Origin: Avena insularis
Taxonomy: Eukaryota > Streptophyta > Magnoliopsida > Poales > Poaceae
DNA: 64,000 nucleotides
Direction of reading: 5' to 3'
NCBI GenBank assembly: GCA_023614405.1
Contig: CM042687.1
Location: forward strand, 238,540,292-238,604,291
Made by a program: the position numbers and the translations under genes. A model generated the notes under the pieces. That model did no database searches. It was not told where the DNA came from and was given only the letters and a program-made list of their open reading frames with translations. Every line of letters starts with the position of its first letter. Position 1 is the first letter of the stretch. Below are positions 37,526 through 49,389 of the stretch, in pieces.

Positions 37526-38479
37526 TTGTTGAGGATACAGATGGTCAGAATCTTTGAAGATATTTTCGGGAACAAGTAGATTACAGATCTAATTAAGCCA
37601 CGATATCTAAGCAAACTGATGGAATATAGAACTATAAATGCCACGTAATTTTAGCCTATTTCATAAATTGGGTGAAGAACTATGTTACATATTACAGAGA
37701 ACAGATCGTCTGAGCGCAATAAAATGCCAACCAATTCGAACAAATAGATCAAGTGCAAAACAATGTCAGACGAACAAATCGAGTACAAACCCGCTTCTAG
37801 GGAATGATTCGACTGAACTAAGGAAATTATAAGCGTACCGTAGGGATCGACCAGCTGACCGCCGGCCTGTGTGCGTCTCGAGAAGAAAGACGTCGACCTG
37901 TCTGCTGGTAGATAGAGGGTAAAAGTTTTGGCGCGCAACCTGTGGTTTTCACGGGCAGTGCGTCACCAGAAGAACGGTGCAAAGAGACAGTAGTTGGCTG
38001 CTGGTGTCAATGTGCAAGTTGGAAAGTTTGGCACGCACGGGCTATGTGTCCTGGTTGTCAACAATTTTCACGCGAAATATCTGCCAATTATTTTCACCCT
38101 TGTTTTTTTCTTTCTTATTGACGTCTGAAATTTTTATTACTGAACCCATGAAGTTAGCCTATGAAGCCCAAGCGCCGAGAACTTTCTAATTCGGCCTTTT
38201 CATGCTCCTGTAGCCGCCGATCATAGCCCATCCAGTTTAGGAGTGATCCCATTGAATATTGCCCATGACGATAAAAAAAGCACCGCCTACCTATTTTTGT
38301 ATAAAAACTACAGCATTATGTAGAAGTTTTAGTTTAGCTGTCAGGAGCACCACCTTATTATTTGAAGGGAGATAAACATGGTTAAAGAAAGTCTTTTAAA
38401 CTTATAGAAGGAACTGTTTAATGTTTCTTTTCTATAAACTGTTCCTTTCGCAGAGGCAAGGCAAGACGTTTACCGTTTC
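37526..38479 (-). other. 5' non-coding part of outer CACTA element
   Basis: Region between the transposase start and the subterminal array. A GC-rich island around 37,840-37,990 (CCGCCGG, CGTCTCGAG, GCGCGC words) may be the promoter or first non-coding exon. No open frame with recognisable content is present. Confidence 0.45.
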
Positions 38480-39104
38480 AGACGTCATGAGTTCGAATCC
38501 TAGGAATTTTTTTCCTTGCCATCATATTTTTGTAATCTGAAACTAACATCTGGGACCTAGGTAAACTGCTACTACGTCTAGCAATGTTGCCAATGTCAGA
38601 ATAGCGGACTCGATCCAAAAAAATAGTACAACACATACATGTTTCTTTCAAATAGAGCCTCACACCTGGGACCCAGTATAGACACGTTCCCTGCATAGAG
38701 GAGGCTAACATCTGGGACCCAGCAACGGACCAAGGTTAAAATAGTGGTCGTGGCAATTTCTGTTATTACATACTAATGCTGACATGTGGGACCCATCAAC
38801 AGAGTATAGATTAACTTTTAAAAAAAAAGACTGATACATGGGACCCAGATAAACCGCTGTTGCATCTAGCAATGTTGCCAAGATTAGAATGGCGGACTCG
38901 ACCTAAAAAAATAGTCCAATATAATACACATATTTCTTTCAAATGGAGGCTGATATCTGGGACCCAACCTACACACGTGTCCTGCACACAGGAGGCTGAC
39001 ATTTAGGACGCAGCAACGGACCAAGGTTATAACAACCGCCCAAAAAAGTCTATCATACTAGCATGTTTCATTTATAGAGAGGCTGACATGTAGGGCCCAT
39101 CGGA
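38480..39104. repeat. CACTA subterminal repeat array, left part
   Basis: The word CTGACATGTGGGACCCA and variants recur at about 38,660, 38,706, 38,780, 38,833, 38,950, 38,996 and 39,083, together with AGCAATGTTGCCAA-like and CCAAGGTTA words. The array stops at 39104, where the Tat LTR begins, and resumes at about 58763. Confidence 0.75.
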
Positions 39105-39540
39105 TGACATGGTTATACCCTACAGGTACACATATTAGCATATCTGGTCCAGCCCAAGGAAGGCCAACAAGAATATACATAGCCTGTGGAGATTTTCGGG
39201 TGGCCCAAGCCCATGGCGTCTTCGGATCCTTGGAGAGCAAGACTAAGGTAGATAGAATATTCGAAGGGGCAAACCCTAACTTGTAACCAACTCGATATGT
39301 GCCCAAGACCTGTGTATCTGTATATAAAGGCTAGGAGGGAACGGTGAGGAATACCACAACTTCTCACCGCATACATACATCCACGCCAAATTACATCTAT
39401 GCACCCTGTACTTTTCGGTTCCGCCGTAATCAAGAGCAGACAAGTAGGAGTAGGGTTTTCCCTCCGGGGGCCTGAACCTGGGTAAATATCGTGTCCCCTG
39501 GTTGCTTGTCTGTTAACCACTCCATGATCTTCAGCATCCC
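39105..39540 (+). repeat. 5' LTR of Tat-lineage element, 3' end cut
   Basis: Starts TGACATGGTTATACCC and carries TATATAAAGG at 39321-39330. It aligns with 58244-58680 and ends at CAGCATCCC where the Tekay LTR begins. Confidence 0.85.
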
Positions 39541-42500
39541 TGTAACATCCCAAAAATATAAAACAAGGATCATCAAACTCAAATCACTACAATTAGGGTT
39601 AACAAAAACTTTGATTAATTAAAATCATATGAATGCATGTGTGAATGAAATTATTTGATAAATGCATGAATGAACTTGTGTGGTTAACCTAAATAGCAAG
39701 AAATTGTTTAAAGAGGAAAATAACATCATATAAAACATTTCCATGCAGAAACAAATTAAGAGAAAATCAAAAACAAATCAAATAAAGAAAATGGTCATTT
39801 TTGCCAATCTTGCTCACTAGGTCACTTTGAGTGTTTCTAGTCCAAGATTTCAAACAGAAACTTTTCCAAATCTTTTCACCCCTTGCTAGACCAAGCAAAA
39901 GTGAATCAAAGCCCACCTTTCAAACTTACAGAAACATTTGGCAACCTCATTTAAATCACAAATCAAAATTGAATCTTTTTCATATGTGAAGATCACCCAT
40001 TTTCAAAACCCAACCAAACCAGTGCCGCTTGACTAATCCAAATAACCAGACAGTCCCTAGTATGTGCCTAGCAAACCCACCAAGTTTGAATCCAAAATTC
40101 AAATTCGAAGTTCCTGCGGCCATTTTATCAAACACCTTGCAGATACAAATCAAACCAACATCAAACACTATAGTGTGCAGTAAAATTTGCCTAACTTGTT
40201 CCCTATCTAGCTCACACTACACCCTTAGTAGATCATCTAACTTGTTTAACCCCTCTAGCTCACTGTAAACCAGACCATGCCATCAACGGCAAGCAAGCCG
40301 AGCCTCACCTTGACACCCCATTGTCGACAGCAAGCTAGGAGTATCACCAAGCCTAGCCAGCATGTCTAGCAGGCACTCCACCGTCCACCGCCACACCCTG
40401 TCCCAGCCCCAGGCACTGCCAGCCCCTGGACCACATGACCAGCCCATGCCAAACTTGTCTGCATGCGAGCCGAGAGCGCGCCAGTGGGCCACCCTCGACC
40501 AGCACCCACAGACCGCGTGCCTCCCTCGCCGCGTGCGTGCGTGATCACCACCGTCCCAGCAACCCCACAGACATGTATGTTCGCCGCCGTGAGGACCACG
40601 CGCGCTGTCCGCCATTAAAATCACCGTCGGACCCGCCCAGATCATCGAATCATTCCGACCGATCAGGACCGCCCCATGCCTCGCCACCATGTCGTTCAGC
40701 TTCGCCAGGGTGCACAACACTGCCCCTACCGTCGTCCATGCCAGTAGCCCTCTGTGTCGTCGACCACGACGAGCTCAACCCACGCCCGTCGGTCCCCTTC
40801 AGCCACTATAAATAGAGGCCTCTACCGCTCGTTTTCTTCACACCAGTTCACTCCCCTCTCACTCAGAACCACCCCACCTCACTCCCGGAGCAAGGCGAGT
40901 AGCGCATCGCCAGAATTTGGTCGGAGCCCAGCTCTGCTAGAGGAGAAGGGAGCCGTCGATTGGAGCCGCCCTAGGAGAAGCTGTCGGTACCAGGAGAACC
41001 ACCATCGTCGACTTCGTCATTCGCCCCCGTCACCGACCCTCGCCTAAGCCCCGGTGAGCCTCCCACGACCCCCACCTGCCGCGCTGGCGTTCTGTCTCGC
41101 CGGCGCTGCCCGACGTGGATGATGAACAAGAGCCGTTAGATTAGAACTAGATCCCATGGTCCACGTTGCCCCGTACCGCTTCGCCCCTCCCCGTCTCACT
41201 GACGAGTGGGGACAGCCACTTAACCAGCCCGCGCGTGCGCTATGCATAGTGGGCCAGCCTAGTTAACCCTCCCGCGCGACCCAACAATTCAAATTTAGTT
41301 TTATTCATTTAATTTCAAACCCAGTTCTCTACCTAGATTCAAAAATCAACCCAGCTCGATTCACTGAACTAAAATGCATGAAATCAATTTTGTTAGAAAG
41401 GTACTGAAATGCTTAATCCAAGACCATTGGATTCAAACCATTTAGATTTGTAGATCACCCATGGTAAAAATAACAAGGAAGAAGCTATTCTGCATTCAAA
41501 CATTTTTCAAAATTCAACCATAAGAGCTTTTGAGTTGATTCCAACTCTTAAAAATCACATTTGATCATACCTTTCAGAATATATAAAAACATATGGGTTT
41601 ACTTACAGAGATAATGTTCAAGTAATAAAAGAATGCCACATAGGCATTTCTAGTCACTTTATTTAATTAAAATAAAAATGTTAAACCTTATTAAATTTTG
41701 ACACCACTTTAAATCACATTCCCATGTACTGAAATATGTGGTGATGACATGCGTCAACATGATCCCATATTTGAGTTGGAGAATATTAAATCTTAAGTAG
41801 TTTTTCAATGAGTAGAAATTACTTTTCTAAAAATAAAATAAATAAGACAAGTGCTTTAATCCTTGTAATGTTAGTGATGATGCTAGATCACCTAGTGTGC
41901 ACCTTTGTGTGTTGATTAAAAATAGTTAAGTATTGCTTGGTGATTGTGTACCTCGTATTTATTTATAGACGCTAGTACCGACCAAGGATACGAGGAGGAA
42001 GGAGGATACTACGAGGAAGAAGCCGAGGAGAACTTCAACCACTTCTCTACTCAAGGCAAGCTAACCCTTGCAACTTATGCAAGATAATACTTGCTTGTTA
42101 CTATGCCAACTATATGCCTTAAGCATATGTGATTACACCCACTTGATAACCCAATCTTAGTTTTACTTGCAAGCTTAATACTTTATTTTCTTTATCAAAG
42201 ATTTCTCTTAGAGTTTACATAGTGACTTGTAGATTCTAGAAAGATAACTAAAGGTATCATAAAATTTGGCCTAAGTTAGATAATATTGATGTCATCCTAA
42301 GGCATGAGATTGAACTTAGCAAATCCCCACTTGTTTACCACCCCTCATTAGTATTTACCACCACTTGTAGATGCTAGTGCTAAGTATAAAACTTGATCAA
42401 CTTTAGATGGGAATACTTGGTGAAAATGGTTAAGAAAACCTTAGAATGATGAGTCATTCTACTGAAATGTTTTGACATGTGTTCTTGAAAACCAGATGAT

Positions 42501-43536
42501 TCTGATGATGAAAATGTTGAGGCATGAGCCTTAGCCCTTTATAAAACTGATGGTTGTCTGGATGTGATACCATTCCAATTTTACTGTACAACCACAATAT
42601 CCAAAATTTGGGTAGGGCTTGACTGGAAATTTATATACCTTAGTATGGGTTCCCTCGCGACCAAGGTCTGAGCTGAGGCTACCTTGTGAAGATTGTCCAC
42701 CTATGCAGTACCCAAGATGACAGTTGGCCATGGTTGGGAGGCCAAACTCACAGGAGAGGTGCCTATACTAGGGTGTGTAATTGAAAGGTTAGGATTGATT
42801 ATCCGCATACTGAGTATGGTGAATTCAGGATTGTTCCTAATGGATGTATTGAATGTTGTGGTGAAAGTGTACAATCTCTGCAGAGTGTCAAACTATTCGA
42901 ATAGCCGCGTCCGCGGTTATGGACAGTTTGAGTGGCCATACTGTTCCCCCGTCAGATGTTTTCAAAATGACTTGTGAAATGAATTGTGACTTTGACTTGA
43001 CCACAACAGAGTTGTGATATGAAATTCAAATTACCACTTAGGTGTTATAAAACTTTCAACTAGTTTTCTTTGCTTCTGAACTTAGTAGAGGTAAATCTGG
43101 CTTTTTGCAAAACAACCTTAGAGCTTAGTATCCTACTACAAAAACCTCGTTAACCTGTTAGTGTTAGTTTGCGAGTACTTAAGAGTAATCATGGCTTTGT
43201 CCCTGGCTATTCCCGTGGACAGACTATCAAGAGGAGTACCAGGATGACAGACCACAGGAAGGTTACAACAACTAGGATCATCTCCCATCGTTAGCATTGC
43301 CTGTGACCCTAAAGATGGAGCTTCGCCTATGCTATCGTTACTATTACGTTATTCCGCTGCTTGAGTTGTATTAAGAACTGGATCATGAGATCCTTATTTG
43401 TGTAAGACCTTATGTATGGTTTGTAATGGATGATGTACTGTGATATCCAAAACTGTTATGTCTCTCAAAAATGGTAATCCTGGGATTGCGATGTATGGCA
43501 TGACAGGCATCTGGGATTAAAAATCCGGGTGTTGAA
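39541..43536 (+). repeat. 5' LTR of Tekay-like element
   Basis: About 4.0 kb, starting TGTAACATCCC; the end is placed at GGGTGTTGA just before the primer site and is uncertain by a few bases (a TG..CA end is not preserved). AT-rich outer parts flank a GC-rich centre (40,280-41,280). The open frames at 40283-41247 on both strands are shadows of this GC-rich section. Confidence 0.88.
40807..40815 (+). promoter_or_regulatory. TATA box in Tekay-like 5' LTR
   Basis: TATAAATAG, conserved at the matching place (50647-50655) in the 3' LTR. It is the probable start signal for the element's genomic RNA, about 2.7 kb before the LTR end. Confidence 0.65.
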
Positions 43537-43540
43537 AAGT

Positions 43541-43553
43541 TGGTATCAGAGCC
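43541..43553 (+). other. Primer-binding site, initiator-Met tRNA type
   Basis: TGGTATCAGAGCC, the standard site of chromoviruses and Copia elements, complementary to the 3' end of initiator methionine tRNA. Confidence 0.93.
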
Positions 43554-43766
43554 ATCCTAGCCATAGGAGACCCTAGTTAGAATGGACGTTTGAATCAAAA
43601 ACTTAGTTTCAAAACCAAAGGAAATGAGTATTTACAAAAACTTATTCTCATTCTTATCACTTGGATTCTTTCATAAAAATTCATGTTCCTCAAAAATTCT
43701 TTCAAAATACATAAAATTTGACACACTTGATCACTCTACTAACTTACTCATCCTATATTCTTATAG

Positions 43767-44569
43767 ATAGACGTGAAGTACAAGTTTTATCAGTTGGGGA
43801 ATGGAAGAGACCTCATCTTTTAGCGTGACTTGGACCAGCTGTCGGAGATGCTGGAGCGTCCGCACCCCGAGTTCTTCGGAGCTCAGCTCAATGGTCAGGA
43901 AGGAGAATATCTACAGTGGATAGTTGTTGCAAGTCTCCGAGGAAAGATTGAACCTCCCACTGCAGAGGGAATTCAGTTCACCTTAAGAGAGAACAACTGG
44001 CTCGATGGACTGGCCAGGGCAATGCAGGAAGCTCTTGCCCGTCTGTGTGGTCAGAGTATCAATCATATCAAGGGTACCCGTTTTGAGTTCTACCCAAGGC
44101 GTGATGTTATGGGACAGCCACTAGAGGCCCCATATCACCCCGAGCTAAAGAGTCAATTGGACCACCTCAGCTTCATGATGTATAACTGTCAGAAGGAGTT
44201 GGACAATGCCTGTTCCTATGCCAACCACAAGTACGCCATCGCCAAGAAGAAGGATCAGACCCTCGCTATGCTAATAAAGGATGCAAGTCTCGTCGCCGTT
44301 AGCTCAACAAGAAGGAGCGCATCATTGCCCATCTTCGCCACCAGATCACCGATTTGGAGGAGACCATCCACAAGAGAGACATGCAGCTGGAGGAGAGGGA
44401 GAATGCAGGGGAAGACCTTCGTGGATACCCCTACTCCTATCTCAGAGATGATGATGACTTTCTGGAGGATCAGGCCATGGACTTCTTCACCGACGAGGAT
44501 GACTTCGCCTTCATCGATGATGATGATGATGAGGATGAGGATGATGAGGACACTGACTCCAAGGAGTAG
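43767..44569 (+). pseudogene. Extra ORF between primer site and gag of Tekay-like element
   Basis: A frame that begins at the former start codon position 43767 (now ATA, inferred), passes a TAG at 43821 and is open to about 44280, then shifts frame by about 44300 and ends at TAG 44567-44569. The N-terminal part (residues ~20-140) is globular (EYLQWIVVASLRGK, RFEFYPRRDVMGQP). It is followed by a predicted coiled coil (ITDLEETIHKRDMQLEER) and a very acidic tail of Asp/Glu ending TDSKE. It has no capsid, knuckle or enzyme motif. It precedes gag by about 240 bp. Function is unknown; a chaperone-like or gag-interacting role would be speculation. Confidence 0.62.
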
Positions 44570-44808
44570 TAGAACTTGAGCACTAGCGTTAGTGAATTGT
44601 ATTCGGTCCCACTGTATCATAGTTTCCCAGAATGGTTCTTGAAACCATCTGTTTTCCTTTGTTGTGGTGTGTGTTTGTATCGTGTGCTATGAATGAATGA
44701 AAAGCAAGTTGCTAGAAAAACAAATCTGAGTCAAACTTCAAAAACATTTCAACAAACCCTGAACCTTAGAAATTTCCCTCTTTTCTCATGATCTACCTCA
44801 ATCTTCCG

Positions 44809-47800
44809 ATGCCTCACGGAGGAAGCAACTCAGCCCCGGACCCGATGTTGCAACTCTTGTAAATGTTGGTTTTGGACCGCGAAGCCGAAAGAGTCGAACG
44901 TCAAGCCAACCTAGCCACCCTTCATCATATAGCTCAGATGGCCAACAACAATCAAGGCCATGGAAATCAGGACAACCATAGATCTAAGCTCAAGAATTTC
45001 CAGAACACCAATCCACCTGTTTTCACTAAGTCAGAAGAGCCCCTAGATGCAGATGATTGGCTGCAAACCATGGAGAATAATCTGGAAGTCACAGGAGTGG
45101 AAGCTAATGAGAAAGTTCTGTTCGCCACCCACTATCTGGCCGGAGATGCAAGAGCATGGTGGAACATCATTCGTGCAATGACCGGAGGTCAGATGATGAC
45201 TTGGGATGAATTCAAGATCAAGTTCAGCAGAACCCATGTGCCACCGGGTTTGATCAAGAGGATGAGAGATGAATTCAGGGAACTAAAGCAAGGAAGGATG
45301 ACAGTGGTGGAATACCGTGACAAATTCTTGTCATTAGCTATGTATGCCCCGGATGAGATCGACACTGAAGCCAAGAAGAAAGAGAGATTCTTGAATGGTC
45401 TGCACGATGAGATGCAGACGATGTTAGTCAATATCACCTTTGCTGATATTGAAGCCTTAGTTAACTCTGCCATTCAGATGGAAGGAAAGATCAACCAAGC
45501 CAATGAGAACCGCAAGCGCCGCATGATGCATCAACCAGGAACCCACCATACACCAAAGTATCGCCCCAACCCATCTCTAGGATTTTCCCTGAGAACCAAC
45601 AGACCCCAGATGAACCGTCCGACCTATCCCAACCGTGGAAACCCAAGGCCCGGAGGAAATCACAACAACCCCGGCGACTCTAGCAATTTCAACCGTGCAC
45701 CACCCAAGTTCAACAACAACAATGCCGCCACCAACGCCAACATTTCCCCAAGGACTGGAAGCAATGTTGTGCCTGTTGCAGCGAAGGACAAGTCGCAAGT
45801 GACTTGTTATGAATGTGGAACCAAGGGTCACTATTCCAATGAGTGCCCCAAGAAGATTGGCGCATCCCCCAATGCAAATGCCCCAGCTCAGCAGCAGCGT
45901 CGTGTTCAACCCAGAAGAAGGTTTGCCCTAGGGAATTCGCTCAACCGCAACGGCCATCTCTTTCTCATGCATGCTGAAGAAGCCCAAGAAGCGCCAGATG
46001 TCGTGCTGGGTACGTTTTTTGTTAACTCAGTACTTGCAAGAGTGTTGTTTGATTCGGGAGCATCGCACTCATTTTTCACTGAAGAATTTGCATGCACTAG
46101 TAAGATTCAACCAACCAAATTGAAGCATGTTATGATTGTTCAAATACCCGGTTCAACCACCAAAGCTAGGCAAATTTGCAAAGCCATCCCTATCTGAATC
46201 CATGGCATCGATTTTTATGCTAATCTAATAGTACTCGGAACTAAAGGTTTGGAAGTAGTACTAGGAATGGATTGGATGTCCAAACACAAAGGATTAATTT
46301 ACTGCGCCAAGAAAGCCATAACCATGACCAGTACAGCCGGAATATCAGTCGAGCATGTGTCCGAAACCTTGCCTCGTCAATTCAAGTGGAACAAGAGTAT
46401 AGCCCAACCTACCATTGACCAAGTCCAGATAGTCTATGAATACCCCGATGTATTTCCAGATGTTTTGCCCGGTATGCCCCCAGATCGAGATATCGAGTTT
46501 ATCATTGAACTCATCCCTGGAACCGGACCCATAGCCCAGAGACCATATAGTATGAACCCGTCTAAACTAGCAGAACTGAAGAAGCAACTGGATGCCATGG
46601 TGGAAAATGGATTGATTCAACCAAGTGCGTCACCTTGGAGATCACCTGTTTTGTTCGTGGACAAGAAAGATGGAGGTAACCGTCTGTGTACGGATTATCG
46701 GAAGTTGAATGATGTCACTATCAAAAACAAGTACCCGTTGCCGAAGATAGAAGGCCTGTTTGACTAGTTGACTGGTGCCAAAGTGTTTTCTAAGATTGAT
46801 CTTAGAACTGGCTATCATCAACTCAAGGTTCATGCAGAGGATATTCCAAAGACTGCCTTTACCACCAGATATGGATTATACGAGTATACAGTTATGTCTT
46901 TTGGATTAACCAATGCCCCTGCTTATTTAATGAACCTCATGAATAAGATTTTTATGGACTTCCTGGATAAGTTTGTCCTTTTTTTCATTGATGACATTCT
47001 GATTTATTCCAAATCAGAAGAAGAACATGAGCTACACCTAAGGACCATTCTTGGAACCCTTAGAGAGCATCATCTATATGCCAAGTTTAGCAAATGTGAA
47101 TTCTGGTTACAGGAGGTAGTATTCCTCGGACATATTGTATCAGCCGGAGGAATTTCCTTTGACCCTGCGAAGGTGAAGGATGTCGAAGATTGGCAAGCCC
47201 CAACCACTCAAACCCAAGTTCATGCATTTCTCATATTAGCGGGATACTACCGCAAGTTCATAGAAGGATTCTCGAGTATCGCCAGACCCATGACCCAATT
47301 GCTGAAGAAGGACAAGAAGTTTGAATGGACAGACAAATGTGAAGCGAGTTTTCAAGAACTCAAGCGGAGATTGATTTCAGCCCCAATCTTGATCATGCCG
47401 GACATCACCAAGCCCTTTGACGTGTATTGTGACGCATCCAGGATCAGCCTCGGATGTGTGCTAATGCAAGACGGAAAAGTTATATCTTATCTATCCTGAC
47501 AACTGAAGCGGCATGAACAGAATTATCCCACCCATGACCTTGAACTAGCAGCCGTAGTTCTAGCCCTGAAGACATGGAGGCATTACCTGATGGGAAACCG
47601 TTGTGAGCTTTATTCGGATCACAAGAGCCTGAAGTATATATTCACTCAGAAGGAGCTGAATATGAGACAGAGAAGATGGATTGAGCTAATAAAGGACAAT
47701 GATCTGGACATTCACTATCACCCCAGTAAAGCCAATGTGGTAGAAGATGCCCTTAGTAGATTGCCGTGCCGCTTGAACTCCATGATTCTAAAGGAGCAAC

Positions 47801-49329
47801 CAAGTTTGCACAAAGAGATGGAAGATTTCAGAATGGAATTGGTAAGTGAAGGATTTTTGGCTAGCATAGAACTTCAACCCACTTTGCTCAGTCAGATCAA
47901 AGAGGCGCAGAAAGGAAATGCTAGTATCGACGGAATCAAACATCGTATCGGTACAAGCAAAGTACTCGGATTCACAGAAGACGAAGAAGGAGTTTTGTGG
48001 TACAAAGAACGCCTTTGTGTACCAACAAATTAGGAATTGAAAGAACTGATTTTGAAAGAGGCCAATGATACTCGTTATTCTATCCACCCCGGAGGAACAA
48101 AGATGTATTAGGATTTGAAGGAACAATTTTGGTGGCATAAGATGAAGAGAGAAATCGGAAGCTATATCGCCAAGTGTGATATATGTCCGAGAGTCAAGGC
48201 GGGACATCAAAGACCCGCAGGACTGTTGCAACCTCTACATATTTCGGAATGGAAATGGGATTCCGTTGGAATGGACTTTATCACCGTATTGCCTACTTCT
48301 AGTAGGGGAAATGACTCTATCTGGGTCATAGTTGACAGATTGTCCAAAGTAGCCCATTTCTTACCCATCAAGACCACATACCAGAGTTCGAAGCTAGCAG
48401 AGTTATACATTGCTAGAATCGTCAGTTTTCACGGAGTCCCCAAGAACATTGTATCGGATCGAGAAACTCAGTTTACCTCGAGATTCTGGAAGAAAGTCCA
48501 AGAAGGTTTAGGAACCCGACTAGATTTCAGCACCGCGTATCACCCTCAGACCGATGGACAGACATAGCGAGTAAATCAAATACTCGAAGATATGTTGAGA
48601 GCATGTGTGCTAGAGTATGGATCTAAATGGGAAGATTGTATGCCTTTCGCAGAATTTTCATACAACAACAGTTATCAAGCTAGTCTGCAAATGTCCCCAT
48701 TTGAATTCATGTATGGAAGGAAGTGTCACACCCTGTTGAACTGGTCGGAAGTAGTAGAGAGTCAGGTTTTCGCACCCGACATCCTACGAGAAGCATAAGA
48801 GAAAGTTCACAAGATTCGTGAGCACCTAAAGACCGCCCAGTCAAGACAGAAGAGTTACACCGACAAAAGACGTAGAGACCTTGCTTTCAATATCGGAGAT
48901 TTTGTGTACCTTAAAGTGTCACCGTTGAAAGGAATGCAACGTTTCCAGCTGAAAGGAAAGTTAGTCCCTAGATATATTGGACCCTTCAAGATTCTGTATC
49001 ATCGAGGAGAAGTATCATATCAATTTGAACTGCCAGAGGAAATGTCCGCAGTGCACAATGTGTTCCATATATCGCTACTTCGCAAGTGCCTTGAAGTTTC
49101 GGAGAAGGCCGAAGTTTTCAAGAACATTGATCACCGGACCATAGAGATCAACGATGACCTGACCTATCCCGAAGTACCCATCCGTATTTTGGAAGAACCT
49201 TTCAGAACCACCAGGACCCGAAGCATCAAGTTTCTCAAGATTCAGTGGAGCAACCACACCGAAGAAGAAGCTACTTGGGAGCGAGAAGATCAAATCAGGA
49301 CGAAGTTTCCCGATCTCTTTAAATCCTAG
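44809..49329 (+). pseudogene. Gag-pol polyprotein of Tekay-like chromovirus, eight stops
   Basis: A single frame of 1507 codons with no frameshift. Order: gag (core ARAWWNIIRAMTGG, 45,000-45,550); CCHC knuckle CYECGTKGHYSNEC 45805-45846; protease DSGASH 46051-46068; RT with FIDD at 46984-46995; RNase H with DVYCDAS about 47420; integrase HHCC with CDICPRVK about 48175 and catalytic D in MDFITVLP and VSDRE; chromodomain at 49,180-49,310 (ILEEPF to ATWERED). Stops: TAA 44860, TGA 46195, TAG 46765, TGA 47497, TAG 48031, TAG 48109, TAG 48565, TAA 48796. The start is the ATG at 44809. The chromodomain would direct integration to heterochromatin. Non-functional. Confidence 0.95.
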
Positions 49330-49375
49330 GTAATCTTTTTCTTCCTTTTTCAAATCTCGGGACGAGATTTCTTTT

Positions 49376-49389
49376 AAGGGGGGAAGGTT
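49376..49389 (+). other. Polypurine tract of Tekay-like element
   Basis: AAGGGGGGAAGG directly before the 3' LTR start at 49390. Confidence 0.9.

Noticed and set aside
38495..38515. GAGTTCGAATCCTAGG resembles a tRNA B box
   Set aside because: No A box or cloverleaf can be formed upstream and no SINE boundaries are visible, so it is probably chance.
40283..41247. Several overlapping open frames on both strands
   Set aside because: GC-rich centre of the Tekay-like LTR; the same frames recur partly in the 3' LTR at 50594-51087 with changes typical of non-coding sequence.
44255..44620. 121-codon minus-strand frame rich in Ile/Val/Leu
   Set aside because: Antisense shadow of the Asp/Glu-rich tail of the extra ORF.
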